Origin: Psococerastis gibbosa
Lineage: Eukaryota; Arthropoda; Insecta; Psocodea; Psocidae
NCBI GenBank assembly: GCA_963971405.1
Contig: OZ020484.1
Location: 19,344,001-19,408,000 of the forward strand
DNA length: 64,000 bases
Direction: 5' to 3'
Made by a program: the position numbers and the translations under genes. Under the pieces are notes generated by a model, which saw nothing but the letters and a program-made list of their open reading frames with translations, did no database searches and was not told where the DNA came from. Position 1 is the first letter of the stretch; each line of letters opens with the position of its first letter. Below are positions 1 through 11,336 of this stretch, piece after piece.

Positions 1-590
1 TATTCTGCAATGAAATTTAGCGGTAAATTTTTGAAAAAATAGGCGCAGGGAAGAGTTGGATTTCATGCATTGTAACAGCAATAAAGTTTATGTTTTTTTT
101 TTTTTAAATTTATTGCTGCAAACGGGAAAGCCCGGGGATTTCCACCTGGGGAAAATGTTTGAAAAATAATAAGTTTTTTGATAGCCTACACTGACACAAA
201 GGTCCATGTTATTTTCGAATAAATACTGTAATTAAGCAAATCAAAGGGCAATGCGTGAAAGATATGCCACATACAGTTCTGCGTCAGGTTATTGTCAAGA
301 GTTAAAAGTACCGACGTATTGTCATGAACCTATCTCACATGATTTTCAACAAAAAAGAAATGGACCATCTCAACAATAAGGGCCTAATTTAAGTATCGTC
401 CTGATATCGGTCTAGACTCTAGTATATAGAGAAAATCACTATATAAACAATTAAATGTCAGACAAAGAACTTAGCCTAAAAACCCATAATAATGAAAAAC
501 ACCTAACAGTAAATATTCTAAAAAGCGTCAAACCTATACACACAAAATTTTAATACGATAACAATAAATCAATAAAATGATAATCTTACA

Positions 591-907
591 CTCACGAAGG
601 CGGATAAAGGAAATATCATTGTGATTTTACCTGCAAAAGATTATGTTTCTAAAGACCTTATTTATTCTGACGTTCGTAAAACTTTTATTCCCGAGGATCC
701 CACAAAACTAGTTCCAAAACGCGACCGGCAAAATGCAATTAAACATTGCCCTAATATGATACCTCCCTCAAGACATAGCCTACAAGGATACTAACATGAA
801 CTCGGTGGCCCCATCATTTTTTGGTCTGGTTAAACTTCATAAGCCCATGAACCTGTCCGGCCAGCAGTTCCTTATAATAACAGTGCCCCACCCAGCAGGG
901 TACCGGT
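591..907 (+). pseudogene. Penelope-like element reverse transcriptase, N-terminal fragment
   Basis: Reading from 591 gives LTKADKGNIIVILPAKDYVS, then KDLIYSDVRKTF and EDPTKLVPKR. ADKG followed by a DY block is the conserved region ahead of the polymerase core in Penelope-like elements. Further on, FFGLVKLHKP and, after a frame change, PVRPAVPYNNS match the next conserved block (G-x-x-K-x-HK-P). Stops and frameshifts show it is dead. A SINE at 908-1126 separates it from its continuation. Ends, target duplication and subfamily are not determined. Confidence 0.75.
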
Positions 908-1126
908 CAGGACATGTAGAATAGTGGTACAGACTCAGACTTTCACCCGAAAGGTTGTTGGTTCGAGTCCCACACCTTGCTACATTTTCTGGCCATGCTT
1001 CGGAGGGCATGTAAAGCAGGCGGCCCCGGGCCTTCCTAGTTGAGTGTAAGAGAGGGCTTTACAGCCCTAACTCCGCTAGGTTGGCTTAGTAATAGAACAA
1101 AAAGTCAATATTTCATTTCATTTCAT
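908..1126 (+). mobile_element. tRNA-derived SINE (family 1) inserted in a Penelope fragment
   Basis: Begins near GACATGTAG. Its B box is a perfect GGTTCGAGTCC at 960-970. The A box (TAGAATAGTGG at about 917-927) is one base off the TAGCGTAGTGG of sister copies, and these match pol III consensus. The tRNA-like head is followed by a unique body (GGCCATGCTTCGGAGGGCAT) and a 3' tail CTAGGTTGGCTTAGTAATAG with A-rich and ATTTC repeats. Sister copies: 7993-8074, 15721-15896, 20225-20447, 31342-31570 and 44011-44220. Confidence 0.85.
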
Positions 1127-1310
1127 AGCTAGGTTTCTCAACGAGCACATTCGGGACCTTACCAAATTAACTTGTTATTGCGTCAAAAGCTCATTTGTGT
1201 TAGTTTCCCGCCTTGAACACCTTTTCCTATCCAACAATGCCTAACTCGTCTCCTTTGATGTCAAAACTCGTTTCACGAATATCCCAATGATCCCTCAGTG
1301 ACAATGATAT
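1127..1310 (+). pseudogene. Penelope-like element reverse transcriptase, continuation after SINE
   Basis: Immediately after the SINE the reading resumes as RFLNEHIRDLTKLTCYCVK and then, past a stop, LVSFDVKTRFTNIP. LVSFDV..LFTNIP is the motif A region of Penelope-type reverse transcriptases, with the catalytic Asp in FDV. The order and spacing relative to 591-907 show that both halves belong to one copy interrupted later by the SINE. Stops are present. Sequence after 1310 loses recognisable similarity. Confidence 0.75.
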
Positions 1311-2766
1311 TTTGAATTAAAACTTTTTTAAATTTAATAAAAGAAAAGTTAAACGCTTAAAAGGCATAAAAGGTGCTTCAAATTATAGGGTCAACTCCTT
1401 TTCCGGAACTCATATTATTGAGGAAGGACTTGCTTTCTTTCCCTCGAAATGGAGCGAAAAACAAAAGGTAAGATTTATTGTGTGACTGGTAGCGCGGGAC
1501 GTTAAAAACAGGTAGGAGGAGATAAGTGTGTGGAAGAAACATTAAGAGGGCAGTTTCATCCCTTATAAATCTTACAAGTCCGTATCCAACCGGCAGCCTT
1601 TACTTCGCGCTCCCCCCCTACCAAGCTCCAGAAATAAAAAGTTGTGCAAAGGCATGTCGTAGCTTACAACTTGAAAATGAAATGATATACATCGATGCAA
1701 GCTTTCAGGTTGTGGTATGTAACTTAGTAAACGCAGCGAGCGACTCTTCTCAAATAAAGCCAGGCTTACGTGTTTGAAAGGAAATGCAATCAACATCTCC
1801 CGAAAAACGCGGAAGAACTTCCATAAAGTGGTTTTTAAGGCCAAAGATGTGAGGTTAGGAAAAGACTATAGAGATGCCGCGAATATTCGACAATGATTCG
1901 ATTTATAAACACCGAGTAGACCTGTTATAGTAATGAAAAAGAAAACGTGCACATTTCCCAAAAATACTAGGCCTACTTACCGGTATTTAGCCTAATTTTC
2001 ACTCCTCAAAAAGTCAAAAATAGAATTTTACATTAATATTGATATATCCCACCACAGGGGTAAGTGTAATGATGAATGAAAACAAATCTGTCCGCATTTT
2101 CCAGGAGAAGTTATTACGTTTCATTCCAGCCACCCCTGCAAAAGAGCCGCTCGCTATATAGTCCTACGCTGCAGACAGACAAGAGAGTGCAAATACGTTT
2201 TTACGAAGTCCGCGGCAGCTCGTCAGGACACAGTTTTGCGAGCAATTTTAAAGTAAAATTTAAGCTCAGTTGTAATAGCCTTTTTATTCTAAACTGACTC
2301 CGCTTGTTTATGGCAATCTACAGTGCCGCAGCCAGGTCTGGTATTATAGCAACAGTCTGTGAATGGTAAACGCAGCTACGACACCGAATATTCGGCCCTT
2401 CGGCCGAGGGCTTAGCCGAAGCTTCGGTATTGGGTATTCGGTCGAAACCCCTCATCCCGGAATCTTTGATATCTCTGGAGCCTCCCTAGATTACGAATCT
2501 TCAAGACTATTATGTATCGACAGTGTATGTTCCAGAAATTAAATTAACCATTCTTTGGCCATTATACATTTTGTAGTAGCCTATCGTGCACAAATTCAAT
2601 TTGTTTGAAATGAAAAATTAATTGATGATATCATCACTGGAATGGCGCCTTCTATGCAATGACGTCATCCCTCGAATGACGTTAGTTTCGAAAAAAAGCT
2701 CTAGAAGAAGATATCATCTTCCATGGGAATTTATGAAGGCCTTTATGGTTTTTAGAGCCCATTGTT

Positions 2767-3616
2767 GCTTTCCAATTTTAACGTAGTGTAAGGAAAGCTT
2801 TGTGATGGTCCAAATTTTCGATTCCGAGATTTCAACGGATTTACACGTTTTGAGGTCCCAGGAACCCAAAAAAGTGGTTTTAACGAAATGTCTGTCTGTC
2901 TGTCTGTCGCTCTGTCTGTCTGTTCATCGATTTCCGGGCAAACTACTCTGTCGATTTTGATGAAATTTAGCATGTAGGCTTACAAAAATCATACCTCGGG
3001 ACTATTTTTATTTTATTTTGGGACAACTCAATTTGGGGGAGGGGGGGTTTATTCTCAAAAAACTCCAAATAACGTATAAAAAAATTATTTCTCAAAAACG
3101 GCTCCAACTATTTTTTTAAATTCACATAGATATTGTAGTCGTTATTATGCTGACAAAATGCGGGGGGGGGGGGGGTCACTTGCCCCTTAATAGTTTGCTT
3201 CTGGGGGGAAAAAAATAAAAATAACTAAAAAATAATTTTTCTGCGAAACCTTTCTATCGATGATTTCTACCTTCCGACATGTAGTATTAGGTGTTAAATT
3301 GAGGCAACAAAACCGGACAGGTTGCTTTCCCAAAAATCTATTTGGTTTTGTGCAAAAAATTATTTTTTGAAAAAATGATAGAAAATTCGCGCTCAAATGC
3401 ATTGCGTGTCCTGCCATTATTGCTGTGGGGTAATGTGTTGGTCGGACCTATCTATAATTTATCTCACCTCCATCAGTGACGTCAGGTGGATAACCCCCCC
3501 CCCCCCCAGATATCGGAAATTTAACTATAGGAAAAACATTTACCATGAAATTACTCATATTCTCTATCTACTAATGTTGATAAATTGGAAAGCATGTGCG
3601 AGTAAACTGGCTCTTT
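2767..3616 (+). mobile_element. Helentron-like nonautonomous element (HINE/DINE type), copy A
   Basis: About 850 bases. Starts GCTTTCCAATTTT, then a shared body with AGATTTCAACGGATTTACAC and a CTGT microsatellite at about 2889-2925. The 5' motif returns inverted as ATAAATTGGAAAGC shortly before the end and is followed by a short sequence ending GGCTCTTT. Asymmetric terminal inverted repeats, an internal microsatellite and a 3' subterminal hairpin are the known layout of Helentron-derived DINE-1/HINE elements. No protein is encoded; the open frames in it come from the CTGT repeat. Confidence 0.7.
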
Positions 3617-4702
3617 CATTTGTATTCTCAAAATTTAACCACAATAGAGAAAAAGCCAGTGCAGTGATCAAATTAACATTTCAAGGATTGGTAACAAAAA
3701 GTTTCAGGTGACAATTTCATATAGTTTAGAAAAACAACGTGAAATCGTATCTATAGAAACACCGATCGTCTTAGCTACAATATAACCTAGATATGTGTAG
3801 ATAGTTTTCACGTTTTCTGCGATTTTACTCTTCCAATTCCTCCGATACCGTACCAAAAACTCCATATATCGTACCCCAAAAGTAATCCATATCAGTTTGG
3901 CGTTATTATACTTATTAGAATCGGATGTCTTTCGAACCGTTGAAATGGAAAATACACATACGGTAGGTATACATACATGCCTGTACAACCCGCATTTGAG
4001 AAATCATAAAATATGAATATCTCTATTCTCTACTGTATATCATAAGGAATTTTATGCATCAGATTTTTATCAACCGAGATAAACATCGATAAAAGTTCCG
4101 GACAATTGGCCTTCTTAATATCTTGTTGATGAATGAAATGTACGGTACCATAGCGCTTTTGGAAGATAAAATAAGAAAATCTCTTTGAGATTGCCTGAAT
4201 GTCCAAGAAACGGATTCTGAGCTGATGAGATACTTTTTAGCTGGAACCGGGAACGTCTTCTCATCTTTGTACAGAAAAACCTTTTCCTTCGTCAGATTTT
4301 TCTGTCCCCTTTATGTAACATAGCCATAAACCTCTGTGTTGCAATACGACTATAGTATTAAATGACACCTTTTCCATCCATTTTCGATGAAAATGGAAAG
4401 CACTTTTCTTCAATGCCCTCGTTCTCAATCTGGATCTCCTCTGCCTCGATCGTTCTGCTGATGGTCAACGTAAACTTAGCCACCCTAAAACTCAATCCAT
4501 TTCCTCCTGGCGAATTTGTCCACATGGTTACTAACCCAATTCTCATTTTATAATAAATTGACGGAGTATATTCGAAATAAGATTGTTACTCGATGGTTTA
4601 TAGTACACCGTATAGGAACCTAAAATTTTTTGCAACGTAAGGTAGTGATGTTTCATACTGTATTTTACGACTTCAACACATGACTAGCGTGTAGGTATTT
4701 TT

Positions 4703-5581
4703 GCTTTCCAATTTATACGTGGTATAAAGGAAAGCTTTGTGATGGTCGAAATTTTCGATTCCGAGATTTCAACGGATTAACACGTTTTGAGGTACCAGGA
4801 ACCCAAAAAAGTGGTCTTTGCGAAATGTCTGTCTGCCTGTCTGTCGCTCTGTCTGTCTGTCTGTAGTTAGCTGTCTGTTCATCGATTTCCGGGCAAACTA
4901 CTCGGTCGACTTTAATGATATTTGGCATGTAGGTTCACAAAAATCATTCCTCGGGATCATTTATTTTATTTTGGGTCAATTCAATTTGGGGGGGTTTTAT
5001 TCTCAAAAAACTCCAAAAAACGTCTAAAAAAATTATTTCTCAAAAACGGCTCCAACAATTTCTTTTAAATTCACATATATTGTACTCGTTATTAATGTTG
5101 ACAAAATGCGGGGGTCGCTTGCCCCTTGATAGTTTGCTTCTGGGGGTAAAAAAATAAAAATAACTAAATTGTAATGAAAAATGACTAAAAATAATTTTTC
5201 TGCGAAACCTTTCTATCGATGATTTCTACCTTCAGGCATGTTTTAGGTGTTAAATTGAATAACGAAACCGGACAGGTTGTTTTCCCAAAAAACTACTATT
5301 TGGTTTTGCACAAAAAAATATTTTTTGAAAAAATGATAGAAAATCCGCGCTCAAATGCATTGCGTGCCCTGCCATTATTGATGTGTGGTAATTAATGTGT
5401 TGGTCTGACCTATCTAGAATTTATCTCACTTCCAGTGACGTCAGTTGGACAACCCCCCCCCCCCCGAGATATTTGAAATTTAACCGCTGGAAAATTATTT
5501 ACCATGAAATTACTCATTTTCTCTATCTAATAATGTTGATAAATTGGAAAGCATGTTCGAGTAAACTCGGACCGGTTCTTT
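4703..5581 (+). mobile_element. Helentron-like nonautonomous element, copy B
   Basis: Full-length copy. 5' GCTTTCCAATTTATACG, CTGT repeats at about 4827-4880, inverted ATAAATTGGAAAGC near 5541, then GTTCGAGTAAACTCGG and the terminal ACCGGTTCTTT. It is flanked by T residues on both sides, compatible with T^T insertion. A C run at about 5452-5466 lies inside the body, as in other copies. Confidence 0.75.
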
Positions 5582-6911
5582 TATTACGGGTAAGACATGA
5601 CGTTTTTTGCTTTCCTGAATGATACACATCAGCCGTATCGCACCGGTGCCTACTGTATATACTATTGAATATGTGTATGTGGTAGGTAATTTAAGCTGTA
5701 TGTTTTACTTTGAAACAAAGGCATTGAATCCATTATGTGAAAATCGTTAAACTAAAAATTCATCTTTGAGAAAACAATTTTGGAAATTCAAAGTTATCCG
5801 CTGTGGAAGGTGGGTAAAATAGAAAGAAATTTTTATCACTCACTTTACATGCAAATGAAGTATTTGCTGTGGGTTATAGATTATTGGAATTTTTAATATT
5901 CTTTTATAAACTTCTTTGGAATTATAATGAAGCTATACCTGGCTGGTTATATTCAGAGTCCTTATTTCTTCAGCACATTTCTATAGGTCCCATTTTTATT
6001 TTTATCTAAAAATATCGCGATGATAAAATTGTAGCGAAAAACTATGACGAAGCTATATAAATTTTACCTCTCCCTACCGGTACCGGTACCCCTAAATTTT
6101 TAGTTTACAAATTAAGCAGGTTAGCATATAATAGTAAGCCTATATAGGCCTAGTCTATTTAAAAATAAAAATATAATAATACACGTCTTTAAACATTTAC
6201 GCGGCGAGACTTAACACTAGAAAGTCTTTTTCTATTTAGATAGGCCTTCGGTTGAAGTTAGAAATACAGGCAGTGCAGGGGGCAGACGTTAAAAAATGAT
6301 ATTGTAAGCAAAAATCAGGGCCGCAGTTAGCAAATACACTACGTAGGTAGGTGTTTAGTTTATGTTATAAATGTTTCATTGCCGGAGGATTTTTTTTGTA
6401 AAATAATATACCTAAGCACCAAGTTGAGGGGTTTAAAGAGTTTTTAGAGTATTCTTATTTTTTTACAATATAGAATTTATAGCTTTGGGTCGGTTTGGGA
6501 GCCCCCTACATCAGCTGGCTCGTATGTAGTTTCGCCACTAGCGAAAGAGTAAACGGGAGGGATGCATTTTGCTTACTTCGCCCTCTCACCTCAGTAGACA
6601 CGTCGAGAATTTTTAACAAAGGGTTAGTTGGACTTACATTGCCTGTTCCAATCAGTATATATATATATTAGTAGGTACCTACTCTCTTTTTGCCTCAGCA
6701 TAATTTCATAATTTCTCTTGGATGAGTGAGTCGCGGTAAATCAATAAAGATTGTATTGTTGTATTGCAATTTGCAGTAGACTAAAACTCATCCGTTAAGT
6801 AAATGTTTACAGCAGACGCCTGTACACTAAGTTAAGTTGTAAAGTAGCCTGTTTGGTATGCAACACGTAGGCAACCTGTCGGCACCCAAATGTATATTTT
6901 TTTGGTCATTT

Positions 6912-7073
6912 TTGGCCTGGTTGCAGCGTGCTCGTAACTGTGCAAGTCTCTACTGCCCACAATGCGAACGGAGACCTGTCGTAACTCAACGTAGGTATTA
7001 TTGTACTTCCAAAGGCAATTGAAGTTCTTCGGATATATCCATTAAATTGCTTGTATGCGATTAATCTTTTCGG
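6912..7073 (+). mobile_element. SINE-like repeat (family 2)
   Basis: Shares the blocks GTGCAAGTCTCTAC, GACCTGTCGTAACTCAACG and TTCTTCGGATATATCCATTA with copies at 24593-24751, 26981-27125 and 63425-63590. It ends with GCTTGTATGCGATTAATCTT. Pol III origin is inferred from the A-box-like motif of the 63425 copy. Confidence 0.6.
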
Positions 7074-7346
7074 AAGAAGAAAAAACAAGTGGTAACCATG
7101 ATTTTTGGGCTGTACTGTATATTACAGCAAGATACAAGGAACAGAGTAAATGGAACAGTCAGAAAACATGTTTTTATATATAAAAGTCATTAATTTCAAT
7201 TAAATACTGGTTACACAACGATTTCCAGAAAAGAGGTAACACACATTTGGTTTGGCAGGTAAGTGATAGCCTACAGATCTTTTGACCAAGCTTCTGCCCG
7301 AGAGTAAAGAAAACATTAAGCGTTATCTTCCAATTTTCATCCCTAT

Positions 7347-7530
7347 CATGGCTGTGCCAGGGGGGTGGTCCATGGGGTCCGGACCCCCCCCCTCCGAAAT
7401 AAATGTTTTAATGTATGTATGTTTTAATGTACATGTTTGTATTTTTTGAAAAATTTATCCATTAATAATTTACGTTAAAAAAATTGTTGGACCCCCTCCC
7501 CCCCGAAATCAAAACCTGGGCACGGCCTTG
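7347..7530 (+). mobile_element. hAT-type MITE with internal C runs
   Basis: Starts CATGGCTGTGCC and ends GGCACGGCCTTG. Flanking 8-mers ATCCCTAT and TTCACTAT agree at six of eight positions. Each end carries a C/G run beside a CCGAAAT motif. Sister copy at 16096-16264. Confidence 0.6.
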
Positions 7531-7992
7531 TTCACTATATTATGGTATCATATTATATTACTACCACTATCTTCTTGTAAACATTATCATTGTAACGACA
7601 TGGTCATAGGATAAAAATTGGTTTCAAACAGAAGCTGGTTCAAATTATGATACTTAGATACAGCTCTCCTGCAACCTATGCGACGTCGTAACCACCTCGT
7701 GGCTAACTTTGTATGGCTTCGTTACGCCAGGGAGGGAGGAGGTTGCCATTTCTCCACAGGAACCAAGAGGACTCGTTGCTGTTACACCTTTGTGAGACCT
7801 ATTCAATGTTCCACCGCCATTACTTATAATCTAAAAATAAAAACACCTTGTAAATATACTGTACTGTAAGGACAACCTTCTAATCTGCACGAGACTATAT
7901 GAGAAGCTGCGTCCCAGACAGATCTTTCAGACGCCAATGACAAGGCCATCCAGGGCGCAACGTTTTGAAACGATGTGTGGTTATTTAAGTAA

Positions 7993-8074
7993 GGACATGA
8001 CGTAGCGTAGGGCTTTCCTAAATAGCCCTAACTTCTCCAGGTTGGTTCAGTAATATAACAAAAGTCATTATTTA
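7993..8074 (+). mobile_element. SINE family 1, internally deleted copy
   Basis: A short head (GACATGACGTAGCGTAG) runs straight into the 3' part GGCTTTCCTAAATAGCCCTA and CCAGGTTGGTTCAGTAAT, so the B box and body are missing. Ends in an A/T-rich tail with ATTT repeats. Confidence 0.65.
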
Positions 8075-8709
8075 TTTACTGACTGACTCCATTCAGACAT
8101 TATCTTTTGCTATAGGGGGCCGAATCCCACTTACTGAAGATATGACTCTATACAGAGTTAGGTCAACGCAACGAAATGTGTTCAAGATCTATTGGTGAAG
8201 ATCGCTAGTCTATATACTTGTAAAATATGACTACAGCCGATATAACTTAGCAATCAAATTAAGAGTTATTGCCACTGGCAAACTTATAAATTTTATATAC
8301 AATATATATTATTATTATATTTATAAATAAACTTGGGCATAGATCGTTTCCAGGATATATTTGGGGGGGGGGGGGGGGGACCTTTTCATGGTAGCTGTTG
8401 CACTCTACTCGTATATTGCAAACAAAATGATACATTATTGTAAGGTACCAGCCCCACAGTACTGACTGATGAGTGAGAAGGGGTATGAATGAAGCCCTGA
8501 CTTCAATGTTAAGACGGTTCACTATAAGCTGTAGACAGGGATAGGTTTTTAGGGTTTTAAGTATTTTACATGAATTTATTTAGCCTTACCCTCGTCAGGG
8601 AAATTGAACAATGGAATGGGAAAGAAAAATTTGAAAATGCAGATTTAAAATAAATATCCCTAGACATTCCATTAGCGTGGGAAACTTCCAATTTGCTTTT
8701 GGTAGCCTA

Positions 8710-9522
8710 CAGCAGCCCGATCATGGCGATTTGGGATTATTATAATACCGTTGTTTATTCAATTGTTTTAAACAAATCGGTGCAAAATGCATGGGAAATT
8801 CAAATTGATTAATTAACATTTTGGTGAGTTTTTAATTTATTCTCCCTTAGATGTACGTATATATAGACACATTAATTAATTCTTATTATGTTTCAAAATT
8901 CTACCTGTAAATTTTAATGTTATTAATATTTCCTTCAAGTATTAAACAACGCAACCATTCTCTTGTAAATCTAATAATTTATTAATTTGAATTTCCCGCG
9001 CATATTTTAACACCGTCACGTGACACCTTACTACTGCGGTATTAAAAAATAAACCCGGTGTATTACATAAGGCGGGGTCTCCACCGACCTCTCATTGCAG
9101 ACTGCAATGACATTGACGAGGTAGCAGACATTCAAGACTTATGCGGGTATTCCACCGACCTCTCATTGCAGAATGCAAATGACATTGACGGAAATTAGAA
9201 TTTTTCTTCTTATAGAAATTTATTAAAATGAAAATGTTTGTACTTAACATATCCCATAACGCCATTTTTTAATTTTAGTTTGTTTGTGATTTTACTCTAT
9301 GATCATTGATCAATTTTAACTATGGTCTATGGCATAGAGTAAAACAAAAATTTCCGTCAATGTCATTTGCATTCTGCAATGAGAGGTCGGTGGAATACCC
9401 ACCTAAGTCTTGAATGTCTACTACCACGTCAATGTCTTTGCATTCTGCAATGAGAGGTCGGTGGAAACCCCGCCTAAACCCCGGAATTATAATAATTCCA
9501 AATGGCCATGATCGGGCTGCTG
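8710..9522 (+). mobile_element. Outer TIR element carrying a nested MITE
   Basis: Starts CAGCAGCCCGATCATGGCGA and ends with the inverse (TGGCCATGATCGGGCTGCTG); about 40 bases of inverted repeat with GGNATTATTATAATNCCG inside. The interior includes the 9071-9474 MITE. Related short elements at 47505-47648 and 52518-52692 share CGATC-TGGCG and TTATAATACCGG. The right end lies about 35 bases beyond the exon 10 donor. Confidence 0.65.
9071..9474 (+). mobile_element. Palindromic MITE with GGCGGGG ends, nested
   Basis: Ends GGCGGGGTCTCCACCGACC and GGTCGGTGGAAACCCCGCC, flanked by TAA on both sides. It shares its inner half with 45354-45739 but has a duplicated subterminal block instead of the GGCGCC ends. 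It sits inside 8710-9522. Confidence 0.78.
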
Positions 9523-9557
9523 GTATTTCGGACACTAATTGAGCTTAAAATACTCAC

Positions 9558-9736
9558 CACCTTATTATTAGATTGAATTGAAAAAGAGTTGTTGTGATGG
9601 TTTACATTTAGGGCAGTTCTTTCCTCGGCATTCTCGTCCAAGTCATCTTCGTCCTCATCATCGCCATCTTTCTTTTTTCTTCGTCTTTGGGGTGGCGTTT
9701 TATATTTTTTTATTAAACCCTTCAATGGTTTTCGTT
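9558..9736 (-). CDS. Sidestep-family receptor, exon 10 (cytoplasmic tail)
   Basis: Coding exon of about 59 residues, acceptor TTTCAG at 9737. It joins exon 9 as NKY-ERKPLKGLIKKYKTPPQ, continues RRRKKKDG, then an acidic stretch (DDEDEDDLDENAEER), then TALNVNHHNNSFSIQSNNKV. ERKPLK...KYKTPPQRRRKK is what I expect of a Sidestep cytoplasmic tail. Two donors are possible: GTGAGT after the Val codon (used here, phase 0) or GTGGTG three bases earlier. No stop occurs before either, so at least one more exon should follow. MITE sequence begins about 35 bases past the donor (8710-9522). Confidence 0.88.
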
Positions 9737-9953
9737 CTGAAACAAATAAACCATACCTTACGCTATTAAGAAGAATTTCAGAAATTAGGGAAGGGGAAGA
9801 GGGTGAATTTCCAATTTACTTCAATTAGGTAATTCAAAAGAAAACTTGTTCAATTTATGCTAATATTTGAAAGAAATAAAATTAGATATCTGGGAGAAAA
9901 ATGCAATGAGTGGTCATCGCATCCATGTTTGCTAGCGCTAGAGTTTATAATTT

Positions 9954-10229
9954 GGCGCACATTCCACCGACCGGCTAGGGCTATTTACAAAAACAGTGAC
10001 GTGGTAGCAGACATTCAAGACTTAGGTGGGTATTCCACCGACCTCTCATTGCAGAATGCAAATGACATTGACGGAAATTTTTGTTTTACTCTATGCCATA
10101 GACCATAGTTAAAATTGATCTGCAACATTCTGCAATGTGAGGTCGGTTGAAACCCCGCCTAAGTCTTGAATGTCTGCTACCACGTCACTGTTTTTGTAAA
10201 TAGCCCTAGCCGGTCGATGGAACGGGCGC
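9954..10229 (+). mobile_element. Palindromic MITE with GGCGC ends, shortened copy in a minisatellite
   Basis: Arms as in 45354-45739 but with the central part deleted. Both flanks are units of a 34-base tandem repeat, so it inserted into that array. Confidence 0.78.
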
Positions 10230-10405
10230 TTTTCGGCAATGTTTCCTAACACTGGAGTTTATAATTTCGGCAACGTTTGCTAGCGCTAGAGTTTATAATT
10301 TCGGCAACGTTTGCTAGCGCTAGAGTTTTTAATTTCGGCAATGTTTGCTAGCACTAGAGTATATAATTTCAGCAATGTTTCCTAGCACTAGAGTTTATAA
10401 TTTCG
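10230..10405 (+). repeat. 34-base minisatellite
   Basis: About five units of TTTCGGCAACGTTTGCTAGC plus GCTAGAGTTTATAA, with a sixth unit at about 9925-9953 on the other side of the MITE 9954-10229. Units differ by a few substitutions. Confidence 0.85.
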
Positions 10406-11336
10406 ATTGCTCATTGCTTCATTTCATGTCGCTCTCAAGCAAGAACCTGTACCTTCAGTAGGTACCATGAGGGTAACTTGCGATACTTTTCATCATTAAA
10501 AATGGACTATCGGTTTATTTTTTCAGATTACACGATGAGGTACCTCGACTATAATATAAAAATAACTAAATAAGAAAGCAATAAATGAAAACTTGGTTTA
10601 GGTATATATAAAACTAGGTGTCCCTTGAATATCAAATCCCAAGTTTTACTATTTTTATTCAATTTACAAAAAATTTATGGCCTATTTCCAAACTCGATGT
10701 GGCTTTTCAAGAGAACTGGACAAGTAGAGTTACAATTGGGTTTCTTTCCTATTACTCCTTAATAGAAGGACTCAAGTTTCGCTGAAAATAAATAATAGCG
10801 AATGCAAAAATATTGGTTACAGAACTAGGGGCCCGGAGACCTAAATCCAGAGTCCAACAATTCAAATTCCCCAAAATTTCCTATTGTTATGACTCCACCA
10901 ACAACGATGCTTACAATTATCTTCAATATCTTTCATGATAAGCTCGCTGACCATAAATTTTTCTAGGTGATTACTTTTTACTCTTTATTGCTTAATTGTG
11001 ATTGATTTACAACCAGCAAGGTTCTAACATGGAAATATGAATTAATCTTACTGCTTATCACTTCAATACCAAGCAACGTAACGTATGCTGGATTACATAC
11101 TCGAATATTTATTCAATCGAAGAAATATTTGGAATGTTTATGTTCAAGTATACGATTTGAATCTGAATTTAGGTATTACACTTTCGAATTTTTCTAAGGC
11201 CTATATTTATTGGGTCAAATATTGGAACAAAATTCCCCAATATACGAGTGTGTAACAGGGGAAGATTAATAAAGCAAATAAGTTGAGTCAACTCCCAAAA
11301 ATGTAATTTTAAAAAAGCCTAAAAAGTCGGTGTAAC

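Larger units (their letters stand above)
1..9557 (-). other. Sequence 3' of exon 10
   Basis: The final Sidestep exon or exons should lie here or beyond position 1, but I could not identify one. The stretch holds a Penelope-like fragment (591-1310) split by a SINE, two Helentron-like elements (2767-3616, 4703-5581), SINE pieces, a hAT-type MITE (7347-7530) and nested MITEs (8710-9522). A TTCGG-rich patch lies at about 2385-2450. Stretches 1-560, 1311-2380, 3617-4702 and 5582-6900 show no gene. Confidence 0.5.

Noticed and set aside
908..970. tRNA gene
   Set aside because: Perfect B box and cloverleaf-like head, but it is continuous with a SINE body and tail repeated elsewhere in the window, and the acceptor stem is not intact.
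2752..4928. Open frames with QTDRQTDRQTD or SVCLSVCLS runs (also near 12.2, 21.7 and 58.6 kb)
   Set aside because: They are readings through the CTGT microsatellite of the Helentron-like element, in different frames and strands.
9320..10108. Two open frames sharing the peptide DIQDLGGYSTDLSLQNANDI
   Set aside because: The shared peptide is a translation of the inverted arms of the GGCGCC/GGCGGGG MITE family, not a conserved protein.
10230..10405. CRISPR-like array
   Set aside because: Repeat units follow one another directly with no spacers; it is a minisatellite.
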